From Methanoregula sp. (GTDB lineage: Archaea; Halobacteriota; Methanomicrobia; Methanomicrobiales; Methanospirillaceae): a DNA stretch of 16,866 nt. Below are positions 6,329-14,628 of the stretch, piece after piece. A program made the position numbers and the translations under genes. The number at the start of each line of letters is the position of its first letter. Positions within the stretch are counted from its first letter, which is position 1. The notes under the pieces were generated by a model. That model made no database searches. It had not been told where the DNA came from and saw only the letters and a list, made by a program, of their open reading frames with translations. The stretch is taken from assembly GCA_023228295.1 (NCBI GenBank), contig JALOBP010000068.1, positions 1-16,866 on the forward strand. The letters are read 5' to 3'.

Positions 6329-7345
6329 TCATGCCTGGTCCTCCCATGCATCGGAAATCAGGTCGCCGAAGATCCGCGTGAGTGCGTTTTTCTCATATTC
6401 TTCTTTCTTCTCATGAGCCGCAAGCAGGTGTTTTGGCTCTTCCCATACGAACCAGTCCCGCATGGTCATGTACGTGAGTAGGTTATCTGTCATGAGGACA
6501 CCCACCTTGTAGAGATTATAGAAATAGTCCAGTGACGGGGGCTCGGTCCATACCACCGGGCCAAGTGGTTTCTCCATAATGTCAAGCATCTGGTCTCCAA
6601 AGACCTTGGACTGGTACCATGCCGTCTGGGTCCAGCGGGTAGTGAGCATCTCTTTCACCTCAAGGTGGTTGAACTTCTTCATCTGCGGGATATTGATGAC
6701 CGGCATCAGCTCATCAGCGGGAAGTGTCTTTGCAAGGAACATGTCGCGGGCATAGAACATCGCCTTGTCCAGGACAAAATACCGGCGGGGGACGATCGAT
6801 TCCTGCTCCATCATCTCGTCCATGTCGTTCTTGCTCTCTTTCATCACGTGGTACAACTGGGTCTTTCGGATCTTGGGCATGCGGTGGTAGACGCTCGCAT
6901 TGATGATGGCGTTCCACGGGAGCTCGTTCACATCATCGTTGAACTGGGAGAAAAGGATGAACAGCATCTGGATGAGTTTCTGGACCGGGAGTCTGTTCTC
7001 TTTTTTTGCCTCGTCCTTGAGCGCATCGAGGTAGATCTGCCGCATACCCCTGTACATGGACTCTTCATTGTACGAGCAGACCAGATATTTCGCTTTTTTT
7101 GCCGCCGCCCCCTTGATCAACAGGTGCGTGCAGTGCTTTGCAATAACAAAATCCTTTAAAAGTCCGATATACTGTGCGGGAAATATGATGATATTGTGGT
7201 CGATATCGTACGTATACTCGTCGACCAGTGTGCCACCGGGATCAGCCTCCGGCTGGCGCAGGAGAGATATTTCAGTGTTGAGGATCTCCTCGGTATTTGC
7301 GATGAAAAGCCGGATTGGTTTGGACAACGGCATGTCGGTTTTCAT
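6329..7345 (-). CDS. unknown 338-residue protein
   Basis: I do not recognise this protein. It looks soluble, with no signal peptide or membrane helix. It starts with an alpha/beta-like part (about 10-90, including NIIIFPAQYIGLLKDF), then a long mostly helical region rich in Met (20 of 338) and Trp (7), and ends in a charged helix (EKKEEYEKN). No cysteine metal motif, nucleotide-binding loop or nuclease pattern is visible. The start ATG has only a weak ribosome site (GGGGAACGG), and its ATGA overlaps the stop of a possible 42-codon leader ORF, which would allow coupled translation. It precedes the TPR gene by 31 bases and is probably in one transcript with it. Codon use and length support a real gene; function unknown. 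Confidence 0.85.
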   Translation of the reverse strand: MKTDMPLSKPIRLFIANTEEILNTEISLLRQPEADPGGTLVDEYTYDIDHNIIIFPAQYIGLLKDFVIAKHCTHLLIKGAAAKKAKYLVCSYNEESMYRGMRQIYLDALKDEAKKENRLPVQKLIQMLFILFSQFNDDVNELPWNAIINASVYHRMPKIRKTQLYHVMKESKNDMDEMMEQESIVPRRYFVLDKAMFYARDMFLAKTLPADELMPVINIPQMKKFNHLEVKEMLTTRWTQTAWYQSKVFGDQMLDIMEKPLGPVVWTEPPSLDYFYNLYKVGVLMTDNLLTYMTMRDWFVWEEPKHLLAAHEKKEEYEKNALTRIFGDLISDAWEDQA

Positions 7346-7470
7346 GATACCGTTCCCCGGGTTCGTACACTGCCCGTTCTGTGATAACCTGTCATCATGA
7401 CACCCCGTACCACATCCGTATGAGCCGTTAATTGCCCTGCCTGTTTTGAACCGGGGATATCGGGTTTCAT
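7342..7470 (-). CDS. possible leader ORF coupled to the 338-residue gene
   Basis: A 42-codon frame starts at ATG 7470 with GAGGGG four bases upstream and ends in a TGA that overlaps the ATG of the next gene (ATGA at 7345-7342). The peptide begins MKPDIPGSKQ and is rich in T, G, R and V; it resembles nothing I know. The start context is better than that of the downstream gene. It may be a small translated leader that couples translation, or chance. The start also lies in a hairpin (GGGGATATCG 7453-7462 with CGATCCCC 7471-7478). Confidence 0.3.
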   Translation of the reverse strand: MKPDIPGSKQAGQLTAHTDVVRGVMMTGYHRTGSVRTRGTVS

Positions 7471-7539
7471 CGATCCCCTCGCCGGTAAAAAGCCTGTCCG
7501 CTCCCGCTCATGAATAAACGGATCTATATACGAACCAGT

Positions 7540-7552
7540 ATTTATAAAAGTG
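7540..7552 (-). promoter_or_regulatory. TATA box for the 338-residue / TPR unit
   Basis: The minus-strand sequence CTTTTATAAATA is a strong TATA box. A second, TATATA-like element lies at 7524-7531. Either would give a long leader, about 150-175 bases, before the ATG at 7345, in which the 42-codon frame would sit. Confidence 0.55.
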
Positions 7553-7563
7553 TAAGAACGAGC

Positions 7564-7595
7564 ATCATCCCGGTTTATTCCCCGGTGCGGATGAT
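7564..7595 (-). terminator. hairpin at the end of the HEAT-repeat gene
   Basis: Outer arms ATCATC/GATGAT and inner CCGG/CCGG (7570-7573, 7582-7585) form a bulged stem that begins at the stop codon of the HEAT gene. No long T-run follows, so it may act as a 3'-end stem rather than a classical terminator. Confidence 0.35.
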
Positions 7596-10500
7596 CAGGA
7601 CTGGACTTTGCGGTCGATCCGGGTGATAACCTGCTGGATAGCCTGCTGGAGTTCCGGCGGGGCACACGAGCCCATGGACGAGAGTGGCTGGCGTGCCGCC
7701 GCACCCATATCAACAAGCGCCATGGTTGCTTTCTGCCGGATCATGACGTTACGGTCCATGAGTACCCGTGCAAGCAGCTCGACAGGTTCCGGCCCGGCCA
7801 TCTTGCCAAGGGTAAGGACCGCCCCCATCCGCAGGTTATCGTCCGGGTTTTCAAGTGCGTTTGAAAGCGGCATGATAGCATCGGCTCCCATGCGGGCGAG
7901 ATCGATCCAGCATTCCTGGGCCATCAGGAAATATACCGTTTCATTCGGGGTTGCGGGTTTCCACTCAAGCCGCCCAAGGCTGGCTGCAGCACCATCGCGG
8001 ACTGCAGGGGACTGGCTTTTCAGGGCTTCGACAAGGGTGGGGATTGCAGAAGACCCAATCTCGAACAGTGCTTCCTGCGCCATATCCCGGACCCGGTACT
8101 CTTCGTCGCCGAGCGCAGTGACAAGAAACGCAGCAGAGGATGGATCCCCAATGTAGCCCAGTGCACGGACTGCAGATGTCCGCAGGTGCTCATCAGGATC
8201 AGAGAGGATCCTTGCAAGGCGCCCGACAACTGACGGATCCCCAATATATCCCAGCGCGTCGGTTGCTGCCACCTTTATCTGGGGATCGGCATCATCCATG
8301 ACCTTGCTGATCTGCGTGATCGCCCGACTGTCACCCAGTTTGCCGAGGGCATGCAGGATCCACATCTGTGCATCCGAAGGTGCCCCGGGCAGAGCATTGA
8401 CAAGCGGTATTACGGAAGGCCCGCCAATCTCCACCAGTGCTTCAGCAGCGCCGGCACGGATCTCATTCTTCTCGTTGATGAGCGCTTGGATGAGCGGGAT
8501 TACGGCAGATTCGCCTGCCCGTATGACCTCGGTCACGGCTTTGATCTGGATATCTTTGTTAGGATGGCTGATCAGCCGTATCGTTGCCAGCATGTCGGCC
8601 GGTGAACCGGCACCTTCCCCGCGGGACAGTTTATCCCCGGGGATGTCCGATCCGTTTACTGATGAAAGACCGGATGGTGTTTTTTCATCCGTACTCACCA
8701 GATTTCCGATCAGGTATTGTGCCCGATTGCTGACTACGGGATCCGGGTCATTGCATGCCCCGACAAGAAGCTCGCGTCCCGGCTCACCCATCGAGCCCAG
8801 CCCGGTAACGCCGCAGAGGCGAATCGCGGGATCGGCCGAACGCAGGGCATCCGTGAGCAGGGGAATGGATTGTGTTCCAATATGACCGAGCGCGATCGCC
8901 GCGTTCTCGCGGACAATGGCATCCATATCGGTAAACATGGCTGCGAGTGGTTCGCAGGCATCGCGGGTTGCCATCATGCCGAGCGTTGTCGCAACGCCCG
9001 CACGGATCTGCGGTTTTTCGTGCCCGAGCAGCTGAATCAGGAACGGGATTGCCTGCGATCCCAGCCCGGCCAATCCTTCGGTTGCTGCAGAACGTACCGC
9101 TTCATATTCATCCGTGAGTGCCCGCGCAAGCGGGGTGAGTGCCAATAGATCGCCGATTGCACCAAGAGATTTTGCAACAGCGGCCCGCACATTCTCGTCC
9201 GGATCTTCAAGGAGCGAAATAAGTGCGGGAATGGCCCGTTCGCCCTTCAGTCTCCCAAGCGCTTCAGCAGCAGCACACCGGACAAGGTAATACGGATCTT
9301 TGAGTGCAGCGATCAGGGGATCGATCGCATCCTCACCGAATTTTGCAATACTCTCTACGGCAATCATCCGGACATTGTTATCCGGATGATGCAGGGCTGA
9401 GATAATGGCTGAGATGTTGCGCTCTTCTGAATTCTCCGTTCTGGCTACTGCCGGATCTGGGACTTTCAGGATGGTTTTTCCCGGGCGATCTTGGTCACTG
9501 GTCAGGGGGACCTGAGGCAGGGTTCGTTCAGCTGCGTCACGTCCTTTCTCCTGCATGGGGGCACGTTCCGGCAGCTCGCGTCGTGGTGGCAGCGATTTCC
9601 GTGTATCATCCGATCCCGGTTTTGGCGTTGTATCCCGGTTACGGGATGGTTCGCGGGCAGCTGGACTTGAGCCAAGTGATGATGAGGGGGATGCACTCAT
9701 ATTCGGTGCAGGTGTTTTCCCCCGGTCCTGCACGGGCGAGGTTTCCCGCATATTCTTCTCATGGGCCGCGGTCATGCGAACTGCTGACTGCTGGTCCTTG
9801 CTGATACGGGCGAGGAAATCGGTCGCGGTCCTGCGTATCGTGGGATTTTCATCCTTGAGTGCCAGAACAAGAGCATTTTTTCCCGGTGTGCCCATCAGCC
9901 TGAGCGCGTCTGCCGCACCCTGCCGGACACTATAATAACTGTCACCCAGCGCAACAACAAGAGGCGGAATGACTTTTTTGCCAAGCGCTGTTAACGCCTG
10001 CCAGTCTTCAGATGCAATGAGGTACTGTACCTTCTCGCTGTCACTTGCCGGCGACCATTTCAGATCGCGTAAGGCATGAGCTGCAGCCCGGCGGACATTG
10101 TATGCCGGGTGTTGCAGGGTCTGGACAAACAATACCACCGCTTTCCGGTCATGCAGTGCCACCAGGGCTTCAATTACACTGATGCAGACTTCGGGATCGG
10201 AATCCTGTATGGCATTGCACAAGGGGGGAACTGCACGCGGGTCGCCGATTGCCCCGAGCGCCCGTGCAGCCTCACGGCGTATGCCGTAATATTCATCAGA
10301 AAGGAGCCCGGCAAGAGCCGTGACTGATGATCTCTTCATCCGCACGAGTTCATCCCAGTCCCCTTTTGCTGCGTTGAACCGGATAAATTCTTCTTCAGTA
10401 TGGGGTTTCCAGCCTGACCGGGTAAGGGCTTTTGCAGCCGACTGGCGGGCAAGATAGGAGGGCAACGACAACGCCTTCTCAAGCAATGGCCATGAGCTGT

Positions 10501-10909
10501 CTTTCATCCCGGCAAGTGCCCTGATCGCCATCTCCTGGATATCGGGATCTTTCTCACCGAAAAGCCCAATAAAAAACGGGATTGAGTTTTCACCCAGTGA
10601 CTGGAAAATTCGCATCATCGATCCGCGATCGGCGATATATTGTTCCCTGATGACTGGCAGCAGGATCTCGATGGGTATGTTTTCAGCGGTGACGAGAACC
10701 TGAACAAGCTGGCTTTTCAGTACATCATCGGCCTGTGGTAGCAGGTGATGGATTACCGGTACGATTTTCCTGCCGAGCGACCGGAGTGCCCGGGCTGCCT
10801 CCTCGCGTATGGCAGGATCATTATACTGCAGTGCCCGGACGAGGCCTTCCGCATCCTGTTGCGATGCCAGTTGAGCTACATCAGGTCTGAATAGTTCAAA
10901 TATTCCCAT
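7595..10909 (-). CDS. large HEAT-repeat scaffold protein
   Basis: Protein of 1104 residues built of PBS-lyase-type HEAT repeats of about 31 residues (for example DPYYLVRCAAAEALGRLKGE and DPDEHLRTSAVRALGYIGDP). An N-terminal array covers about 20-370. A low-complexity, basic, P/S/R-rich linker spans about 372-498. A second array runs about 500-735, a short linker about 738-770, and a third array about 771-1070. Three repeats carry an extra module with W-x-P and a second W exactly 18 residues later (W167/W185, W285/W303, W983/W1001). No enzyme domain, signal peptide or membrane helix is seen; such solenoids bind proteins. No phycobilisome role applies, despite the repeat name. The ATG lacks a ribosome site but has a TATA-like element 24 bases upstream, so the mRNA may be leaderless. 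The gene is single. Confidence 0.93.
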   Translation of the reverse strand: MGIFELFRPDVAQLASQQDAEGLVRALQYNDPAIREEAARALRSLGRKIVPVIHHLLPQADDVLKSQLVQVLVTAENIPIEILLPVIREQYIADRGSMMRIFQSLGENSIPFFIGLFGEKDPDIQEMAIRALAGMKDSSWPLLEKALSLPSYLARQSAAKALTRSGWKPHTEEEFIRFNAAKGDWDELVRMKRSSVTALAGLLSDEYYGIRREAARALGAIGDPRAVPPLCNAIQDSDPEVCISVIEALVALHDRKAVVLFVQTLQHPAYNVRRAAAHALRDLKWSPASDSEKVQYLIASEDWQALTALGKKVIPPLVVALGDSYYSVRQGAADALRLMGTPGKNALVLALKDENPTIRRTATDFLARISKDQQSAVRMTAAHEKNMRETSPVQDRGKTPAPNMSASPSSSLGSSPAAREPSRNRDTTPKPGSDDTRKSLPPRRELPERAPMQEKGRDAAERTLPQVPLTSDQDRPGKTILKVPDPAVARTENSEERNISAIISALHHPDNNVRMIAVESIAKFGEDAIDPLIAALKDPYYLVRCAAAEALGRLKGERAIPALISLLEDPDENVRAAVAKSLGAIGDLLALTPLARALTDEYEAVRSAATEGLAGLGSQAIPFLIQLLGHEKPQIRAGVATTLGMMATRDACEPLAAMFTDMDAIVRENAAIALGHIGTQSIPLLTDALRSADPAIRLCGVTGLGSMGEPGRELLVGACNDPDPVVSNRAQYLIGNLVSTDEKTPSGLSSVNGSDIPGDKLSRGEGAGSPADMLATIRLISHPNKDIQIKAVTEVIRAGESAVIPLIQALINEKNEIRAGAAEALVEIGGPSVIPLVNALPGAPSDAQMWILHALGKLGDSRAITQISKVMDDADPQIKVAATDALGYIGDPSVVGRLARILSDPDEHLRTSAVRALGYIGDPSSAAFLVTALGDEEYRVRDMAQEALFEIGSSAIPTLVEALKSQSPAVRDGAAASLGRLEWKPATPNETVYFLMAQECWIDLARMGADAIMPLSNALENPDDNLRMGAVLTLGKMAGPEPVELLARVLMDRNVMIRQKATMALVDMGAAARQPLSSMGSCAPPELQQAIQQVITRIDRKVQS

Positions 10910-10927
10910 TGTATTGTCTCTGCAGTC

Positions 10928-10938
10928 GAATATAATCC
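10928..10938 (-). promoter_or_regulatory. TATA element of the HEAT-repeat gene
   Basis: The minus-strand sequence GGATTATATTC is centred about 24 bases before the ATG at 10909, where no Shine-Dalgarno sequence is seen. This spacing predicts a leaderless or nearly leaderless transcript. Other AT-rich elements further upstream (near 10970 and 11010) are possible alternatives. Confidence 0.45.
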
Positions 10939-11085
10939 GGCGTAATAGTCAATTATTTGCAGATGATGGTATAAGAAAATAGTGGTTTTGTGATAGAGCG
11001 AATCCGGACGATTAAATAGATTATCCTGATTTATTTTGATTTATAATTTATTTTTAAGGCCGTTGGCATCATTTTAAATTATTCC

Positions 11086-11122
11086 GGGACAAAAAAAGAC
11101 AATTTTTTGAAGACAATTTTTT
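11086..11122 (-). terminator. AT-rich tandem end region after the UPF0316 gene
   Basis: GACAATTTTTT occurs twice (11098-11108 and 11112-11122), separated by GAA, next to an A7 run (11091-11097). On the minus strand the A7 run is a T7 run located 33 bases after the stop codon and is the likely termination point. Confidence 0.5.
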
Positions 11123-11129
11123 ATGGAAA

Positions 11130-11750
11130 TTACCGGTGGTAAAAAAGTGACAGAACTGAACCTTTGGCCTTACTGAAAATATTTTTCTCTTTCTGGCGGA
11201 ACACACCCTGGCTGACGTACCGGATGTCTTCTATTGAAAAAAATGCACGGGGGTTGGTGGATTCAATATGTGCTGATATCTTTGGAACCTCAGTGCGGTT
11301 GACGAGCGAGATTATCATCCGTACCTCTCCACGTGTTCCTTTGGCGTCAATACTGGTGGCTCCAAAATGTTCTGCCTCCAGAAAAGAGACGATCTCATCA
11401 GTCGATTCCTCTGTAGTGATGATACGCAGGATCACCGTCCCGATCGAGAGGTGCTCCTCAATGACGAGCCCGACATATGTCCCGGTTGCAAATCCAAGGG
11501 CAAATGCAATGAAATTTGCGATATTCGAAAGATCGCTCATGACCACTTCCATGGCAAGCAGCCAGATGACAATCTCAAAGAATGCGATTATAGGGGCAAG
11601 GAATTTGATCCCCCGTGAGATGTAAATGACCCGGATGGTTTCCATACTCACGTCTGCGACCCGTGCAAGGAAGATCAGGAGCGGGAGGATGACGTACGCA
11701 TACAATTCAGGACCGAATAAAAATAATCCCCTGATCGTACCCGATCGCAA
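11130..11750 (-). CDS. UPF0316 / DUF2179 membrane protein
   Basis: Protein of 206 residues of the UPF0316 family (DUF5698 plus DUF2179, as in Bacillus YebE). Three membrane helices are predicted at about 16-36, 50-70 and 77-98. The family blocks are visible: ARVADVSMETIRVIYISRG (29-47), FFEIVIWLLAMEVV (57-70) and ALGFATGTYVGLVIEEHL (84-101). The soluble DUF2179 domain follows (about 102-182), with GATSIDAKGTRGEVRM and the closing AFFSIEDIRYVS. The family's job is unknown; DUF2179 domains are proposed to be small-ligand or regulatory domains. The first codon is TTG at 11750 with no convincing ribosome site; a second TTG at codon 16 is possible and would shorten the N-terminus to the usual family length. 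The gene is single. Confidence 0.9.
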   Translation of the reverse strand: MRSGTIRGLFLFGPELYAYVILPLLIFLARVADVSMETIRVIYISRGIKFLAPIIAFFEIVIWLLAMEVVMSDLSNIANFIAFALGFATGTYVGLVIEEHLSIGTVILRIITTEESTDEIVSFLEAEHFGATSIDAKGTRGEVRMIISLVNRTEVPKISAHIESTNPRAFFSIEDIRYVSQGVFRQKEKNIFSKAKGSVLSLFYHR

Positions 11751-11822
11751 TTGTTTTCCGGCAGTATCTGAATAAAAACCGTTGACTTGTGTTCCTATAT
11801 CAATTTTGTCGGAAATTCATTC

Positions 11823-11829
11823 AAAAAAA
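11823..11829 (-). terminator. T7 terminator of the copA operon
   Basis: A run of seven T on the minus strand lies 53 bases after the stop of the YHS gene. No clear GC-rich stem precedes it. Confidence 0.5.
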
Positions 11830-11881
11830 CGGAAATATGGATAGATACACGCAATCGCGCGGGAAAATGATGTTGGAACTG

Positions 11882-12022
11882 TCACGCGTATTTCTCCGGT
11901 TCGCCATCGAATTTCTTCTTGCAGCCCGGAGCGCAGAAATAGTATTTTTTCCCCTTATACTCGCTTGTGAATTTTGCGGTCTTCTCATCGACCGTCATCT
12001 TGCAGATAGGGTCAATTGCCAT
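11882..12022 (-). CDS. YHS-domain metal-binding small protein
   Basis: Protein of 46 residues consisting of a single YHS (TRASH-like) domain: MAIDPICKMTVDE at the N-terminus, then YKGKKYYFCAPGCKKKF. The metal-ligand cysteines are C7, C30 and C34. YHS domains are often fused to, or encoded beside, copper P-type ATPases and are thought to bind copper or a similar soft metal. The start is well defined: AGGTGA (12036-12031) lies eight bases before the ATG. The gene begins 17 bases after the copA stop on the same strand, and its ribosome site lies in the short gap, so it is surely in the copA operon. It may hand copper to the pump or buffer it; that role is inference. The protein is complete despite its size. 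Confidence 0.9.
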   Translation of the reverse strand: MAIDPICKMTVDEKTAKFTSEYKGKKYYFCAPGCKKKFDGEPEKYA

Positions 12023-12039
12023 TTTTTTGGTCACCTCAG

Positions 12040-14469
12040 TTATCTTCCTTTCTTCACTTCCGGTATATAGGTTTTGAGGAGCAGCGAGAGTGAGACAACG
12101 GTCACCGAACTAGCCGCCATGGCAAGGGCAGCGAGTTCGGGCCGGAACGTGATCCCGAATGACGGGTAAAGGATTCCGGCGGCAACCGGGATGAGGGCGG
12201 CATTGTAGGCAAAAGCCCAGAAGATGTTTGCCTTGATTCTCCCCATCACCTTCTTTGCAAGCTGGATTGCGGCAACCGCGTCGAGAAGATCGTCGCGGAT
12301 CAGCACGATATCCCCGCTCTCGATGGCGACATCAGTCCCGCTGCCGACCGCGATCCCCACATCAGCCCGGGCAAGGGCCGGGGCATCGTTTATGCCATCG
12401 CCGACAAACGCGACGACCCCGCCACCCTGCTGGATCCGCCGGACTTCTTCCTCTTTTTCGGCCGGGAGCACCCCGGCGATGACCGTCCCTATGCCGATGC
12501 GGGACGCGATAGCGTCCGCGGTGCGCTGGTTGTCGCCGGTAATCATAGCGACGTTAATTCCCATTGCTTTCAGTGCGGCAACCGCTTCCCCGCTTGTCTC
12601 CTTGAGCGTATCGGCGATTGCAATAACGCCGGCAAATTGTTCCCCGGCAGCAACAAGAACCGCGGTCTTCCCTTCCTTTTCCAGGGCAATGATGCGGGCC
12701 TCGGTCTCCGGGGGGACCTGCACGCCGTTCTCCTGCAAAAACGAACGGTTCCCGACCCGGACCTGTTCGCCCAGCACCGTTGCCGATACGCCCCTTCCGC
12801 CAGTAGTGTCGAACTGCTCCCCGGCCGTGACAGCGATCCCCCGTTCTTCTGCCCGCCGGATTACCGCAAGGGCAAGGGGGTGCTGCGAGTTCTTCTCGAC
12901 TGCGGCAGCAAGAGAGAGGAGCGTCTCTTCCGTGATGTCATTGGGGATGAGATCGATGACCTCGGGTTTTCCTTTCGTCAGTGTGCCGGTCTTATCGAAG
13001 ACGACCGTGGTCACATGCTCGGCGGTCTCGAGCGCTTCACCGTTCCGGACAAGAATGCCGAGTTCAGCCCCCCGCCCCACCCCGACCGTTACTGCGGTTG
13101 GTGTTGCAAGCCCCAGTGCGCAGGGGCAGGCAACGACCAGCACGGAGATGAGCGCGGTCAGTGCGAAGAGGGCGGTGGAATGGAAGACGAAGTACCACAC
13201 GACAAACGAACCCGACGCGATGAGGAGGACGGCAGGGATGAAGTACGTGACTGCAGTATCCGCGATCCGCTGGACCGGGGGTTTTGACCCCTGGGCCTCC
13301 TCCACCATATGGATGATCTGGGCAAGCACGGTGTCCCGGCCAACGCGGGTAGCCCGGATGGTGATGACGCTGTTGGTGTTGAGCGTCCCGCCAACAACGG
13401 CACTCCCCGCTTTCCTGAGTGCCGGCACCGGCTCACCGGTGATCATCGACTCGTCCACATAGCTCTCACCGGATACAACCTCGCCATCGACCGGTATTTT
13501 TGCCCCGGGTTTTACCAGGACGAGGTCGCCCACAACCACGTCTTCGACTGCGACTTCAACTTCCGCACCATCGCGGAGGAGCGTTGCCGTTTTCTGCCGG
13601 AGCCCGGCAAGCGTCCTGATCGCATCCGATGTCCTGCCCTTTGCCCGTGCCTCGAGGTAGCGCCCGAGCATCAGGAACGCGGCGAGCATGATTGCCGTGT
13701 CGTAGAACATGAACTCGTGGGTGAGCACGATGCCAAACGTGCCGAGCACGCTCGCGGTGTAGGCAACACCGGTGCCCATCGCGTACATGACATCCATCGA
13801 GAGGGTCCGGTTGCGCAGGGCCATCCACGCTGCCCGGAAGATAGGGGCGGCGACATACGCAAAGACCGGTGTTGCGATGACCAGCATGAGGTATCCGAGT
13901 ACCTGCATCGATAGCGGGAGCGGCACATACATCGCGAGCATGAGCGGTATGCTGACGGCAAACCCGATGGAAAAACGGAGGAGTTTATCGCGGAGGTCTT
14001 TTGCCCGGACAGCTTTCTCTGCTTCGTCGCTGACTTCACCGGAGATACCGAGGTACTGGTACCCGGCATCCTGAATTGCCTTTTTCATATCCTCCACGGA
14101 TGTGACCGATGGGTTGTAGGTGACCCGGGCGGTCTCAACACCGAGATTAACACTTGCCTCAAGAACTCCCGGGAGTGCCTTAAGTCCAGTCTCGATGGTC
14201 TCGACACAGGTGGCGCACATCATCCCGCCGACTTTGAGCGTCACGGTCTGGTTGATGGTATCGTAGCCGGCCCCCTTAACCGCGGCCTCGAGTTCCCGGA
14301 GCGAGACCTTCTGCGGGTCAAACTCGACAAGAGCGGTCTCCGTGCCAAAGTTGACCTGTGCTGCCTTCACATCCTTCAGGGCCGCAAGCGACTCCTCAAC
14401 TGTTATTGCACAGGTGGCGCAGTGCATACCGGTGATCTTCAGTTCAGCTGTCTTCTCCGGTTCAGTCAT
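12040..14469 (-). CDS. copA: copper-transporting P1B-type ATPase
   Basis: Protein of 809 residues, full length for a copper-exporting P-type ATPase. Two N-terminal heavy-metal-associated domains carry GMHCATC (C17, C20) and GMMCATC (C85, C88). Eight membrane helices follow. The ATPase motifs are all present: TGE (344-346), CPC in the metal-transport helix (448-450), DKTGT with phosphorylated D492, SQHPLA (528-533) and GDGINDAP (690-697). The YN pair (755-756) and M784-x2-SS mark the Cu(I) subgroup (P1B-1). It exports Cu(I) across the cell membrane using ATP. The start has GGGATGA three bases before the ATG. The 46-residue YHS gene follows 17 bases downstream. No regulator gene is adjacent; the leader holds two palindromes. 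Silver could be co-transported. Confidence 0.97.
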   Translation of the reverse strand: MTEPEKTAELKITGMHCATCAITVEESLAALKDVKAAQVNFGTETALVEFDPQKVSLRELEAAVKGAGYDTINQTVTLKVGGMMCATCVETIETGLKALPGVLEASVNLGVETARVTYNPSVTSVEDMKKAIQDAGYQYLGISGEVSDEAEKAVRAKDLRDKLLRFSIGFAVSIPLMLAMYVPLPLSMQVLGYLMLVIATPVFAYVAAPIFRAAWMALRNRTLSMDVMYAMGTGVAYTASVLGTFGIVLTHEFMFYDTAIMLAAFLMLGRYLEARAKGRTSDAIRTLAGLRQKTATLLRDGAEVEVAVEDVVVGDLVLVKPGAKIPVDGEVVSGESYVDESMITGEPVPALRKAGSAVVGGTLNTNSVITIRATRVGRDTVLAQIIHMVEEAQGSKPPVQRIADTAVTYFIPAVLLIASGSFVVWYFVFHSTALFALTALISVLVVACPCALGLATPTAVTVGVGRGAELGILVRNGEALETAEHVTTVVFDKTGTLTKGKPEVIDLIPNDITEETLLSLAAAVEKNSQHPLALAVIRRAEERGIAVTAGEQFDTTGGRGVSATVLGEQVRVGNRSFLQENGVQVPPETEARIIALEKEGKTAVLVAAGEQFAGVIAIADTLKETSGEAVAALKAMGINVAMITGDNQRTADAIASRIGIGTVIAGVLPAEKEEEVRRIQQGGGVVAFVGDGINDAPALARADVGIAVGSGTDVAIESGDIVLIRDDLLDAVAAIQLAKKVMGRIKANIFWAFAYNAALIPVAAGILYPSFGITFRPELAALAMAASSVTVVSLSLLLKTYIPEVKKGR

Positions 14470-14481
14470 GATTCATCCCGG

Positions 14482-14530
14482 GCAGGATCCTGCATTCCTT
14501 CTGTGGAATTCTCGTCTGCGGACATATAAC
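14482..14530 (-). promoter_or_regulatory. copA promoter and palindromic leader
   Basis: A minus-strand TATA-like element (GTTATATG, 14530-14523) predicts initiation near 14500. Between it and the copA ATG lie the dyad ATTCC-N6-GGAAT (14494-14509) and directly beside it the perfect 12-base palindrome GCAGGATCCTGC (14482-14493). The first overlaps the predicted start point, a good place for a copper-responsive repressor, though I know no matching archaeal operator. Confidence 0.5.
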
Positions 14531-14628
14531 AGTTCTTAATGCGGAAGAGCCCGGGTATGGAAAAATGAGGGCAGCCCGGCATCTTTTAACCTCCCGGGTG
14601 CACAAGATGAGAATAAGAAGGAATATCC

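Noticed and set aside
5239..7345. One iron operon joining ferritin, the TPR gene and its neighbour
   Set aside because: Ferritin has its own TATA box, dyad and ribosome site, and a gap of more than 100 bases separates it from the TPR gene.
7595..10909. Phycobilisome lyase function from the PBS-lyase-type HEAT repeats
   Set aside because: The repeat name is historical; nothing else suggests phycobilisomes, and this looks like an archaeal scaffold protein.
12224..13462. Long plus-strand frame (412 codons) inside copA
   Set aside because: It lies fully antisense to the copper ATPase, whose motifs are all intact; the Ser/Thr/Ala/Pro-rich product is the usual shadow of a GC-rich gene.
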